Of a stretch of 64,000 nt of DNA, positions 27,222 through 35,910 are shown in pieces. Position 1 is the first letter of the stretch; each line of letters opens with the position of its first letter. The notes under the pieces are model-generated. The model saw only the letters and a program-made list of their open reading frames with translations, did not search any database and was not told where the DNA came from. The stretch comes from Claveliimonas monacensis (GTDB lineage Bacteria; Bacillota; Clostridia; Lachnospirales; Lachnospiraceae), in contig NZ_JADCKL010000015.1 of assembly GCF_014982975.1 (NCBI RefSeq), forward strand, positions 1-64,000. The letters are read 5' to 3'. The position numbers and the translations under genes are program-made.

Positions 27222-28004
27222 CTACTTATTTCTCTCGGCTTTGATCTTTTCCAGCTCTGTAAATACGTAGTCATTGACTACTTTAATGTATGTTCCCTTC
27301 ATACCGGATGATCTGGACTCGATCACGCCGGCACTCTCGAACTTGCGCAGCGCATTTACAATAACAGATCTTGTAATTCCAACGCGGTCAGCGATCTTGC
27401 TGGCAACCAGTATGCCCTCCGTGCCTTCCAGTTCGTCAAAGATATGGATGATGGCTTCCAGCTCTGAGAATGACAGTGTGCTGATAGCTGACTGGACAAT
27501 GTGTTCTTTGCGGGTCTCCTCCGCATTTTCTTCATTGACGGACCTGAGCATCTCCAATCCTACGATCATCGTTCCATATTCACTTAAAATAATATCGTCA
27601 ATCTCATAGTATTCGCCCTGTTTGTAGATAAACAGAGTTCCCAGTCTCTCTCCCGCAATCTCGATGGGGGTGACGATCGCCTGATAGCCCTTGGCTGTCT
27701 CCTGGGAAAATCCCAGCGTCTCCAGATTGACATTCTCTTTTGTGGAAAGGATGTTCAGCAGACGCTCATTGAGCATCTCGTCTATGTGGCATCCAACCTC
27801 TCCTTTTATCAGTTCCGTGATCACACCTACACCACTGCACCTGCTGACACCGAGCACTTTCCCCTTCTTGCTGATAACCAGGACATTGGAATCCAGGATT
27901 TCTGTCAGCACCTCACAGATATCATTAAAGACAACCTTGCTGGAGTTATTGTTGTGCAGTAATTTATTGATTTTTCTTGTTTTATCTAATAATTGTACAC
28001 TCAT
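27222..28004 (-). CDS. codY: GTP/branched-chain amino acid sensor CodY
   Basis: Global repressor of nutrient-limitation genes, 260 residues. An N-terminal GAF domain (about 1-155) starts MSVQLLDKTRKINKLL and includes the LYRCSGVGV-like segment read here as GVSRCSGVGV; the C-terminal winged helix has ASKIADRVGITRSVIVNALRKFESAGVIESRS. The frame extends to 28061, but GGAGG six bases before the ATG at 28004 fixes the start. It ends the yifB-dprA-topA-codY cluster common in clostridia. Confidence 0.97.
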   Translation of the reverse strand: MSVQLLDKTRKINKLLHNNNSSKVVFNDICEVLTEILDSNVLVISKKGKVLGVSRCSGVGVITELIKGEVGCHIDEMLNERLLNILSTKENVNLETLGFSQETAKGYQAIVTPIEIAGERLGTLFIYKQGEYYEIDDIILSEYGTMIVGLEMLRSVNEENAEETRKEHIVQSAISTLSFSELEAIIHIFDELEGTEGILVASKIADRVGITRSVIVNALRKFESAGVIESRSSGMKGTYIKVVNDYVFTELEKIKAERNK

Positions 28005-28099
28005 ACGCAACCTCCATCCTTTGTTGAATATATTATCATACAATTCTGGAAATATCAACAATCCTCTGTTAATTTATGCGCATTTTTTATAAATAATAT

Positions 28100-30175
28100 C
28101 TATGAATTTTCCTTTTTGTTTTCATTATATCCGCATTCCGCATTCATACAGACGAGTTTGCTGCCTTTTTCCACCATGTATCCGCCGCATTTCGGGCATT
28201 TCTTTTCTGACGGCTTCTGCCAGGACATAAAATCACATTCCGGATTGTCCTCACAGCCATAGTACCTTCTGCCCTTCTTGGTCTTGCGGATCACAATGTC
28301 CTTGCCGCACTGCGGACATTTGACGCCAATCTTCTCAAGGTACGGTTTTGTGTTGCGACACTCCGGGAACCCTGGACAGGCCAGGAACTTGCCGTGGGGG
28401 CCGTACTTGACAACCATGTTGCGGCCGCACTCCTCGCAGATCACGTCTGTGACTTCATCCTCGATCTTCACAGTCTCCAGCTCTTTTTCCGCTGTCTTCA
28501 CCGCCTCGTCAAGATCCGGGTAGAAGTTCTCGATAACAGACTTCCACTCTACTTTCCCCTCTGCTACTTTGTCCAGAAGTCCTTCCATGTTGGCTGTAAA
28601 GTTCACATCCACAATGGCCGGGAAAGACTGCTTCATGATATTGTTTACCACTTCTCCAAGCTCTGTCAGATACAGATTTTTGTTCTCCTTTGCCACGTAT
28701 CTTCTGGCAATGATGGTGGAGATAGTCGGAGCGTAGGTACTTGGGCGTCCGATCCCAAGCTCCTCCAGCGTCTTTACCAGCGCCGCTTCTGTGTAGTGTG
28801 CCGGCGGCTGTGTGAAATGCTGTTTTGTATCAAACTCCTTCTTGGTGAGGACCGAATTCTCATCCAACCCTTTCAGGAGTACATTGGCCTCTTCCTTCTC
28901 CTCGTCGGACTCTGTGTACACGGTGCGGAAGCCCTCAAAAACGACCTTGGAGGCTGCCACTGTAAAGCGGTAGTCATCCGCATCTATCTTCACAGACGTT
29001 GTCTCGTATTTTGCGGGCTGCATGCGGCTTGCCACAAAACGCTTCCAGATCAGCTGATACAGGCGGAACTGATCCCTTGTCAGAGAGTCCTTCATGGCTG
29101 CCGGCGTCCTGGTCACATCTGTGGGGCGGATGGCCTCATGGGCATCCTGGATCTTCTTATTGTCAGACTGCTTTGCTGTGCTGGTGGCCACAAACTGCTC
29201 CCCGTAACTTTTTCCTATGAACTCGCGGACACTGCTCTCCGCTTCATCGGACACACGGGTGGAGTCTGTACGCAGGTAGGTGATCAGACCTACTGTGCCG
29301 TTGCCCTTGATATCAATTCCCTCGTAGAGCTGCTGGGCGATCCGCATGGTCTTCTGGGTGGCAAAGTTCAGGACCTTGGACGCCTCCTGCTGCATGGTAC
29401 TGGTGGTGAAGGGCACCGGCGCCTTCTTGTACCGCTCGCCCTTTTTCACCTCTTCCACGCTGTAGGACGCACCTTCCAGATCATTCAGGATCTTATCCAG
29501 CTCCTCCCTAGAACGGATGGTCATCTTCTCTTTTTCTGTGCCGTAGAATTTAGCCCGGAGGGGTTTCTTCTCCCCTTTTACATTCAGGATAGCCTCCAGG
29601 GTCCAGTACTCCTCCGGTATGAACGCGTTGATCTCATCCTCCCGGTCTGCAATGATACGCAGAGCTACAGACTGGACACGTCCGGCACTTAAGCCCCTCT
29701 TGACCTTAGCCCACAGAAGAGGGCTGATCTCGTACCCCACGATCCTGTCCAGGGCCCGGCGGGCCTGCTGGGCGTCTACCAGATCCATATCGATCTCGCG
29801 GGCGTTCTTGATGGATGCCTTCACCGCGTTCTTGGTGATCTCATTAAAGCTGATGCGGTAGGTTTTCTTATCCTCCAGCTTCAGGGCTTTGCACAGATGC
29901 CAGGAGATGGCTTCCCCCTCCCGGTCCGGGTCAGTCGCCAGATACACCTTGTCAGCTTTCTTGACTTCCTTCCGAAGGCTTGCAAGGATCTCTCCTTTCC
30001 CGCGTATTGTAATATATTTGGGCTCAAAGTCATGCTCTACGTCAATTCCGAGCTGGCTTTTGGGCAGGTCTCGCACATGCCCATTGGAAGCCATCACTGT
30101 ATAATTGCTTCCCAGGAATTTTTTGATCGTCTTCACTTTTGCAGGAGACTCCACGATTACAAGATAATGAGCCAT
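28100..30175 (-). CDS. topA: DNA topoisomerase I
   Basis: Type IA topoisomerase relaxing negative supercoils, 691 residues from ATG 30175 (MAHYLVIVESPAKVKTI; GGAAG site). The TOPRIM domain has TDPDREGEAISWH, and the catalytic Tyr sits in GLITYLRTDSTRVSDEA. The C-terminus carries three four-cysteine zinc ribbons (CEECGRNM..CPGFPEC, CPQCGKD..CEDNPEC, CPKCGGY..CMNAEC). The open frame runs on to 30364, overlapping dprA, but without a start signal. Third gene of the yifB-dprA-topA-codY cluster. Confidence 0.97.
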   Translation of the reverse strand: MAHYLVIVESPAKVKTIKKFLGSNYTVMASNGHVRDLPKSQLGIDVEHDFEPKYITIRGKGEILASLRKEVKKADKVYLATDPDREGEAISWHLCKALKLEDKKTYRISFNEITKNAVKASIKNAREIDMDLVDAQQARRALDRIVGYEISPLLWAKVKRGLSAGRVQSVALRIIADREDEINAFIPEEYWTLEAILNVKGEKKPLRAKFYGTEKEKMTIRSREELDKILNDLEGASYSVEEVKKGERYKKAPVPFTTSTMQQEASKVLNFATQKTMRIAQQLYEGIDIKGNGTVGLITYLRTDSTRVSDEAESSVREFIGKSYGEQFVATSTAKQSDNKKIQDAHEAIRPTDVTRTPAAMKDSLTRDQFRLYQLIWKRFVASRMQPAKYETTSVKIDADDYRFTVAASKVVFEGFRTVYTESDEEKEEANVLLKGLDENSVLTKKEFDTKQHFTQPPAHYTEAALVKTLEELGIGRPSTYAPTISTIIARRYVAKENKNLYLTELGEVVNNIMKQSFPAIVDVNFTANMEGLLDKVAEGKVEWKSVIENFYPDLDEAVKTAEKELETVKIEDEVTDVICEECGRNMVVKYGPHGKFLACPGFPECRNTKPYLEKIGVKCPQCGKDIVIRKTKKGRRYYGCEDNPECDFMSWQKPSEKKCPKCGGYMVEKGSKLVCMNAECGYNENKKENS

Positions 30176-30221
30176 TTCTATTTTCTTCCTCCAATACCTC
30201 TTGCTGCCTATATCCCTCCGC

Positions 30222-31337
30222 TCAGCTGGTCCGGATATAGTAGCCTTTTGAAATTTCCTTAATGTATCCCCTGATTTGCAGAGCGACCAGCGTCTCCATG
30301 AGGGCTGCCGGCGAAAGTCCTGTCTCTTCCAGCAGCGAACTGGTGTCTCTGGGATACAGACCAAGGCAACTATACACTATATTTTCGGCACTTTCAAGCA
30401 CTTTTTTATTTTTGTCTGATTTTTCACATTCCCTTTGCCCCTCCCTTTCGCCCGGCAGAAGAGCTGCCAGGGCGGGTTCACTGACCATCTCCTCCAGCAG
30501 TTCCTCGGGGCCAAGAAGGATCCCCGCCCCCTGCCGGATCAGCCGGTTGCAGCCTTTGCTAAGAGTACTGTCCACAGGCCCAGGCAGGGCATACACATCC
30601 CGCCCCTGCTCCAGGGCCATGTCCGCCGTGATCAGGGAACCGCTGCGCTCCCTGGCCTCCATCACAAGGACAGCGTCCGCAAGCCCGCTGATGATCCTGT
30701 TCCTGGCGGGGAAATGCTCCTTCCTGGGGGCTGTTCCCGGGAGCTGCTCAGACAGAATGCCTCCCCTGTTCGTAATATCCGCGTAGAGTCCCCTGTTCTG
30801 CGCAGGATAGCACACATCCACTCCGGACCCCAGTACAGCATATGTGTCGCCCCCTCCATTTATGGCTCCTCTTCCTGCCGCGCCATCAATCCCTCTGGCC
30901 ATGCCGCTTATGATCTGGACGCCCCGACCTGCCAGATACTCTGCAAAGCGCAGCGCCTGCCTCTCCCCGTAGGCGCTGCACTGCCTGGCCCCCACAATAG
31001 CCACGGAGAGTCTGTCATCGTCGGGCAGACGGCCTTTCACAAAGAGAGCGTAGGGATACCCGGCAGACCTTTTCAAGCGCCTTGGATAAGCCGGATCATG
31101 ACAGGCTACAAGACGGATTCCTCGCTCCAGCAGCCTGTCATATTCTGTCTCCAGATCTCCTTTTTTCTGGAAGTTCCGGATGGTCTCCCTGTCTTTTTCT
31201 GTCAGAAAAGCCATCTCCCGGAGCTTTTTTTCTTCTATATAATATACATCTCTGGCGCTCCCCACACTGCTCCTGAGCAGCTCCTTTTTCTTCCCTGCCA
31301 GAGGACGGATACAGGAAAGCCAGTATTCATACTTCAT
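30222..31337 (-). CDS. dprA: DNA processing protein DprA/Smf
   Basis: Loads RecA on incoming single-stranded DNA during transformation. 371 residues from ATG 31337 (MKYEYWLSCIRPL) with GGAGGAG upstream. The Rossmann core has SVAIVGARQCSAYG, IISGMARGIDGAAGRGAI, YAVLGSGVDVCYP and LPGTAPRKEHFPARNRIISGL; a C-terminal winged helix (about 300-371, ETGLSPAALMETLVALQIRGYI) follows. YifB upstream is another competence-linked gene, although no other com genes are seen. Confidence 0.96.
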   Translation of the reverse strand: MKYEYWLSCIRPLAGKKKELLRSSVGSARDVYYIEEKKLREMAFLTEKDRETIRNFQKKGDLETEYDRLLERGIRLVACHDPAYPRRLKRSAGYPYALFVKGRLPDDDRLSVAIVGARQCSAYGERQALRFAEYLAGRGVQIISGMARGIDGAAGRGAINGGGDTYAVLGSGVDVCYPAQNRGLYADITNRGGILSEQLPGTAPRKEHFPARNRIISGLADAVLVMEARERSGSLITADMALEQGRDVYALPGPVDSTLSKGCNRLIRQGAGILLGPEELLEEMVSEPALAALLPGEREGQRECEKSDKNKKVLESAENIVYSCLGLYPRDTSSLLEETGLSPAALMETLVALQIRGYIKEISKGYYIRTS

Positions 31338-31372
31338 TGCGCACTCTCCTCCTTTTGCCTTCTCAGTCTCTG

Positions 31373-32917
31373 TCAGCACAGATTGCCCCAGTATTTTGTA
31401 TCCGGCAGCCGATAGCCGATAGCCTCCGACAGATGGCAGGACTGGATCTTATCTTTTCCGTCAAGATCCGCAATAGTTCTTGCCACCTTCAGCACTTTGT
31501 GGTAGGTCCTGGCGGTAAGGCCCATCTTCTGGAAGGCATGCTCCATGATGGCCTCCTCTTTGTCTCCCAGGGCACAGTATTCCGGTATCTTTTTGGCTGG
31601 AAGCGAGGCGTTTGTCTTCCACGGCTCCGCTCTGTACCGCCAAAGCTGCCTCTCTCTCGCCAGGCACACTCTCTGTCGTATTTTTTCCGATGTCTCCTCC
31701 CCGGCGCTTCCCTGCAGGTTCCTGTACTCCACAGCAGGGGTGTCCATGCAGATATCGATGCGGCTAAGAAAAGGCTGGCTGACTTTGCCCAGATACTGGC
31801 TGATGCTGGCAGGCGTACAAGTGCATCTGCCTGCATCCGGATAGTATCCGCAGGGGCACGGGTTCATGGCCGCTGCCAGCATAAAGTCCGCCGGGAACTC
31901 GTACACTCCCTGTTTTCTGGTGAGGCGTATTCTCTTCTCCTCCAGAGGCTGGCGCAGCACCTCCAGCACAGGGCGGGAGAATTCTGTCAACTCGTCCAGG
32001 AAGAGAACTCCTTTATGAGCCAGGGAGATCTCCCCCGGGGCCGGGATCAGCCCGCCGCCTATGAGAGCCGCCTTTGTGACTGTGTGGTGCACCTCCCGGA
32101 ATGGCCGGTGTCGTATGAGCGGCGTATCCTTTTCCAGCATTCCCTGGACACTGTATATCTTCGTGATCTCCAGCGCCTCCTCCATCTCAAGGGGCGGCAG
32201 TATCGTAGGAATCCGTCTGGCGATCATGGATTTCCCGCTGCCCGGCGGGCCCACCATGAGAAAATTGTGGCCGCCTGCCACAGCGATCTCCGCAGCCCTC
32301 TTCACAGCCCCTTGCCCCCTCACCTCCTGGAAATCTCCCACAAACGCGGTCTCTGCATTCTTCCCCTTCTGGATGGCCGTCTTCCTTTTTCCAGACGGCA
32401 GCTTATTCCCCTCCAGCAGATCCAGAAGCTGGGCCAGACTGCCTGCTGCCAGCACAGGGACTCCCTCCACAAGGGCTGCCTCCGCCTCATTGCCCGCCGG
32501 CACAATGCACAGCCGGTATCCCTGCTTTCTCGCCTCCCACACAATGGGCAGGACACCTGGCACATCCCGGATGCTGCCGTCCAGCCCCAGCTCCCCCACC
32601 GTCAGCACACGCTCCAGTGCCTCCTGCCTGACCAGATTCTGGGACGCCAGGATAGCCAGGGCAATGGGCAGGTCAAAGGAAGCCCCTCTCTTTCTCACGC
32701 TGCCGGGAGACAGGTTAATCACTGTCTTCTTCACCGGGATCTCCAGACCGCTGTTGCGGATTGCCGTGCGCACCCGCTCCCCTGCCTCCTTTACCTCCGA
32801 GGACAGATAGCCCACCATGTGGAACATGGGCAGGCCATTGCTCAGATCCGCCTCCACGCGGATGAATTTCACCTCCATGCCGTGAAGGGCCGCAGAATAG
32901 ACCATACCAAGACTCAT
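31373..32917 (-). CDS. YifB/ComM-family Mg-chelatase-like AAA+ ATPase
   Basis: 514 residues from ATG 32917 (MSLGMVYSAALHGMEVKFI); AGGAGG is seven bases upstream, while a second ATG at 32923 is too near to it. An N-terminal Lon-protease-like fold domain (about 20-150) precedes an AAA+ module with Walker A GPPGSGKSM and Walker B VLFLDELTEF, and a cysteine cluster CPCGYYPDAGRCTC. Known ComM drives branch migration of heteroduplex DNA during transformation, which fits its place 35 bases before dprA. Confidence 0.94.
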   Translation of the reverse strand: MSLGMVYSAALHGMEVKFIRVEADLSNGLPMFHMVGYLSSEVKEAGERVRTAIRNSGLEIPVKKTVINLSPGSVRKRGASFDLPIALAILASQNLVRQEALERVLTVGELGLDGSIRDVPGVLPIVWEARKQGYRLCIVPAGNEAEAALVEGVPVLAAGSLAQLLDLLEGNKLPSGKRKTAIQKGKNAETAFVGDFQEVRGQGAVKRAAEIAVAGGHNFLMVGPPGSGKSMIARRIPTILPPLEMEEALEITKIYSVQGMLEKDTPLIRHRPFREVHHTVTKAALIGGGLIPAPGEISLAHKGVLFLDELTEFSRPVLEVLRQPLEEKRIRLTRKQGVYEFPADFMLAAAMNPCPCGYYPDAGRCTCTPASISQYLGKVSQPFLSRIDICMDTPAVEYRNLQGSAGEETSEKIRQRVCLARERQLWRYRAEPWKTNASLPAKKIPEYCALGDKEEAIMEHAFQKMGLTARTYHKVLKVARTIADLDGKDKIQSCHLSEAIGYRLPDTKYWGNLC

Positions 32918-33238
32918 AGGCATTCCTCCTTTGTCTACCGTACTGCATTTTGCTGTTGTCTGCCTGTTTCTTTTTGAAATCGTCCGGGCGATATGCCCTG
33001 TCATAAAAGATCATCAAAACAATGAACTGATAATAAAGTGAATCTAAGAAAGTATGTTTAGTATACGCTCATTACGTAGACTTATCAAGCATTTTTTGCT
33101 TTTTAAAGGAAATATCAGAAAAAATGTCCATTTTCCCTCTGATATCTCCTTAGATAACACTGTTGTTTAAAGCTGATAATAATCTCCCGCCACGCTCCAG
33201 TCCAACAATAATTTTCTTCTTCCTTTTGGAAAAGCACA

Positions 33239-33286
33239 AAACACCTCTTTTTGACATAGACTGTAATTAACCACGCCAGAGAGGTG
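33239..33286 (+). promoter_or_regulatory. Inverted repeat that could mask the sigK ribosome-binding site
   Basis: CACCTCT (33242-33248) can pair with AGAGGTG (33280-33286), which is the ribosome-binding site of sigK. TTGACA at 33251-33256 lies in the loop, so if transcription starts inside the loop this structure would not form. Role uncertain. Confidence 0.35.
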
Positions 33287-33292
33287 CTTCAT

Positions 33293-33910
33293 TTGAAATC
33301 CTTTCCCCAACCACTGACAGCGGCCGAAGAGCAATATTACCTGCAGAAATATACGGAAGGTGACCAGGAAGCGAAGCACATTCTGATCGAGCGGAACATG
33401 CGTCTTGTGGCACATATTGTCCGAAAATATCAGTCCATGGACGAGGAGACGGAGGATCTTCTCTCTATCGGGACAATCGGCCTCATCAAGGGAGTGGTGA
33501 CCTTCAACCCTGACAAGGCTGTGCGGCTTGGAACCTACGCCGCAAGATGTATAGAAAACGAAGTTCTCATGTACCTGCGCACCAGGAAGAAGTCTGCCCG
33601 GGATGTGTCCCTCTATGAGCCCATCGGTACGGATCGGGAGGGAAATGAAATACAGCTCTTTGACATCATCGAGTCAGACACAGATGATGCCCATGAAAAA
33701 GTCGCACTCAGCGATGATGTCCGGCTCCTCTATTCCAGGATAGAAACCGTTCTCTCTCCCCGGGAACGGATTGTTCTGAAAATGCGGTATGGTCTCTACA
33801 ATGGAGATGAATTTACACAGCGGGAGATTGCCAAGGAACTTGGGATCTCCCGTTCTTATGTCTCAAGGATTGAAAAGAGCGCAATAGAAAAGCTGCGGGA
33901 CTATTTCTAA
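33293..33910 (+). CDS. sigK: Sporulation sigma factor SigK
   Basis: Late mother-cell sigma factor of 205 residues. Region 2 has EERNMRLVAHIVRKY-like text (read as IERNMRLVAHIVRKY), EDLLSIGTIGLIKGVVTFNPDKAVRLGTYAARCIENEVLM; region 4 has LSPRERIVLKMRYGL and REIAKELGISRSYVSRIEKSA. The start is taken as TTG 33293 because it gives MKSFPQPLT, the family N-terminus, eight bases after AGAGG; a GTG at 33284 lies inside that site. The gene is intact, with no skin element, and the long pro-sequence of Bacillus is not evident. Direct evidence that the organism is a spore former. Confidence 0.95.
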   Translation: MKSFPQPLTAAEEQYYLQKYTEGDQEAKHILIERNMRLVAHIVRKYQSMDEETEDLLSIGTIGLIKGVVTFNPDKAVRLGTYAARCIENEVLMYLRTRKKSARDVSLYEPIGTDREGNEIQLFDIIESDTDDAHEKVALSDDVRLLYSRIETVLSPRERIVLKMRYGLYNGDEFTQREIAKELGISRSYVSRIEKSAIEKLRDYF

Positions 33911-33932
33911 ACTCCCGCAGCCATTTTGTCTG

Positions 33933-35162
33933 TTATGCTTCTTCTTTTCTTCTCAAGATGTCATAGAGGTCTGCCTCAGCTCCCAAATCCACATAGATGG
34001 TCTGTTTTGCGTGGGGCGCGCTCTCCTGCTCCTGTCCGTCCTCATTTACGATCCGGCGCACCGTCACTTCCACATTTCTGCCGTCCGGCTTCATGATCTC
34101 GATCTGCTCACCCACAGAAAATTTATTTCTCTGCTCGATCTGGTAAAGCCCGTCTTTCTCGCTGCCAATGATACCCAGATAGGTGTAGTCCTTAGCATAG
34201 GTATTATTGTCGTAGATCTGGGCACTCTCATCCGGCTTTCCAAAATAAAATCCCGTTGTGAACTGGCGGTAGGTACAGTTGGATATCTGATCCAGATACC
34301 AGGGCATATTTTTCTCGTAGAGAGCCGGGTCCTCCAGGTAATCGTCTATGGCCTTCCGGTAGGTCCGGGCCACTGTGGCCACGTAGAGTGCGGTCTTCAT
34401 CCTTCCCTCGATCTTAAAGCTGTCGATGCCTGCATCAATGAGCTCGGGAATGTGCTGGATCATGCACAGATCCTTGGAGTTAAAGATAAACGTGCCTCTC
34501 TCATTTTCATAGACAGGCATGTACTCCCCGGGCCTTGTCTCCTCCACAATGGAATATTTCCAGCGGCAGGGATGAGTACAGGCCCCCTGGTTGGCATCTC
34601 TTCCGGTAAAATAGTTGCTTAAGAGACATCTGCCTGAATAGGAGATGCACATAGCTCCGTGGATAAAGCTCTCGATCTCCATATCCTCCGGTATGTTCTG
34701 CCGGATCTCCTTGATCTCCTTAAGAGAAAGTTCCCGGGCGGACACCACCCTCTTAGCGCCCTGTTTCCACCAGAAATTGTAGGTTCCATAGTTGGTGTTG
34801 TTGGCCTGGGTGCTGATGTGTCTCTCGATCTCCGGGCAGACTTCTTTGGCTATCTCAAAGACTGCCGGATCAGCAATGATGAGGGCATCCGGTTTCATTT
34901 CCCTAAGTTCCTCAAAGTACGCCCGCACACCGAGAAGGTCGTCATTGTGGGCCAGGATATTGGCTGTCACATGCACCCGCACGCCGTGCTCGTGGGCGAA
35001 TCGGATTCCCTCCGCCATGTCCTCTCTGGAAAAGTTTTTCGCCTTTGCCCGCAGGCCAAAGGCCTCACCGCCTATATACACTGCGTCCGCGCCAAAGATC
35101 ACTGCTGTCTTCAGCACCTCCAGGCTGCTGGCCGGGATGAGCAGTTCAGGATGTCTGTTCAT
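33933..35162 (-). CDS. U32-family tRNA hydroxylation protein (TrhP-like)
   Basis: Peptidase-U32-type protein of 409 residues. The N-terminal barrel has ELLIPASSLEVLKTAVIFGADAVYIGG; the signature ESFIHGAMCISYSGRCLLSNYFTGRDANQGACTHPCRW carries Cys residues for an Fe-S cluster; a C-terminal U32 domain follows (GFYFGKPDES). TrhP makes 5-hydroxyuridine at tRNA wobble position 34 from prephenate. The gene directly upstream is an O-methyltransferase of the TrmR kind, which converts that base to 5-methoxyuridine in Bacillus subtilis, so function is supported by context. Confidence 0.88.
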   Translation of the reverse strand: MNRHPELLIPASSLEVLKTAVIFGADAVYIGGEAFGLRAKAKNFSREDMAEGIRFAHEHGVRVHVTANILAHNDDLLGVRAYFEELREMKPDALIIADPAVFEIAKEVCPEIERHISTQANNTNYGTYNFWWKQGAKRVVSARELSLKEIKEIRQNIPEDMEIESFIHGAMCISYSGRCLLSNYFTGRDANQGACTHPCRWKYSIVEETRPGEYMPVYENERGTFIFNSKDLCMIQHIPELIDAGIDSFKIEGRMKTALYVATVARTYRKAIDDYLEDPALYEKNMPWYLDQISNCTYRQFTTGFYFGKPDESAQIYDNNTYAKDYTYLGIIGSEKDGLYQIEQRNKFSVGEQIEIMKPDGRNVEVTVRRIVNEDGQEQESAPHAKQTIYVDLGAEADLYDILRRKEEA

Positions 35163-35812
35163 AATGTTTTTCCTTTCTTTACGCTGACTGCCAGTCCGTC
35201 TCCCAGGGGAAGAATGCTGGTCAACAGCCGTTCATCGTGTTTCAGCTGATACAAATACTCCCTCATCCTCTTGTGGATCGTCCTGTTCCGTCTCTCCACA
35301 GCAAAGCGGGACTCCATAATATCTCCGTCCTGGAGCACATTATCTGTCACAAGGACGCCCCCCTCTTCCAGAAGCCGGAAGGCCTCAGGCAGATAGTGGA
35401 TATACTGCGCCTTTGCGGCATCCATGAAGATCAGGTCAAAGGGGCCTTCCAGCCCTCTCATCACTTCCAGGGCATCCCCCTCCAGAAGGGTGATCGTCTC
35501 TTCTTTCCCCATCCGCCGGAAATTCTCCCGTGCAATGGGAATCCTCTTTTCATAATTCTCTATAGTCGTGATCCGGCATCCCTCCGGGGCGTATTCGCTC
35601 ATAAGCAGGGCAGAAAAGCCCACAGCTGTGCCCAGTTCCAGTATCCTTAGGGGCCTCTTGATCTGCAGCAGCACCTTCAGAAAGCTCTGGGTCTCCTTTC
35701 GGATAATGGGCACGTGATCTGCCAGCGCTTTTTCCTCGATCTCCTCCAGCGCCGGGCATTCCGGCGTCTCCAGAGAGTGGATAAAAGTCGTAATTCTCTC
35801 GTCATTAATCAT
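35159..35812 (-). CDS. O-methyltransferase, TrmR/YrrM-like
   Basis: SAM-dependent methyltransferase of 217 residues. LELGTAVGFSALLM (SAM motif I), TTIENYEKRIPIARENF, FDLIFMDAAKAQYIHYLPEAF (metal-binding Asp) and VTDNVLQDGDI follow the catechol-O-methyltransferase-like pattern. Start taken at ATG 35812; the ribosome-binding site is weak, and the frame continues to 35836. It overlaps the TrhP-like gene by four bases (ATGA type). Predicted to methylate 5-hydroxyuridine-34 made by its neighbour. Confidence 0.85.
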   Translation of the reverse strand: MINDERITTFIHSLETPECPALEEIEEKALADHVPIIRKETQSFLKVLLQIKRPLRILELGTAVGFSALLMSEYAPEGCRITTIENYEKRIPIARENFRRMGKEETITLLEGDALEVMRGLEGPFDLIFMDAAKAQYIHYLPEAFRLLEEGGVLVTDNVLQDGDIMESRFAVERRNRTIHKRMREYLYQLKHDERLLTSILPLGDGLAVSVKKGKTL

Positions 35813-35859
35813 ATCTGCACACCAGTCTATACACAATTACACACCAGTTACGTTAATTT

Positions 35860-35892
35860 GGGACGTAATACTTTTAAAAAGTATTACGTCCC
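35860..35892. terminator. 33-base perfect palindrome between rnj and trmR
   Basis: GGGACGTAATACTTTT, one A, and AAAAGTATTACGTCCC: 16-bp arms without a mismatch. It lies 18 bases after the RNase J stop. No T-run follows on the minus strand, so it may be an atypical terminator, an RNA-processing site or a mobile remnant. Confidence 0.6.
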
Positions 35893-35910
35893 TCTTTACA
35901 CTTTTTTAAA

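Noticed and set aside
28394-29692. Plus-strand frame of 432 codons opposite topA
   Set aside because: Shadow of a well-supported topA; no motif and no start signal.
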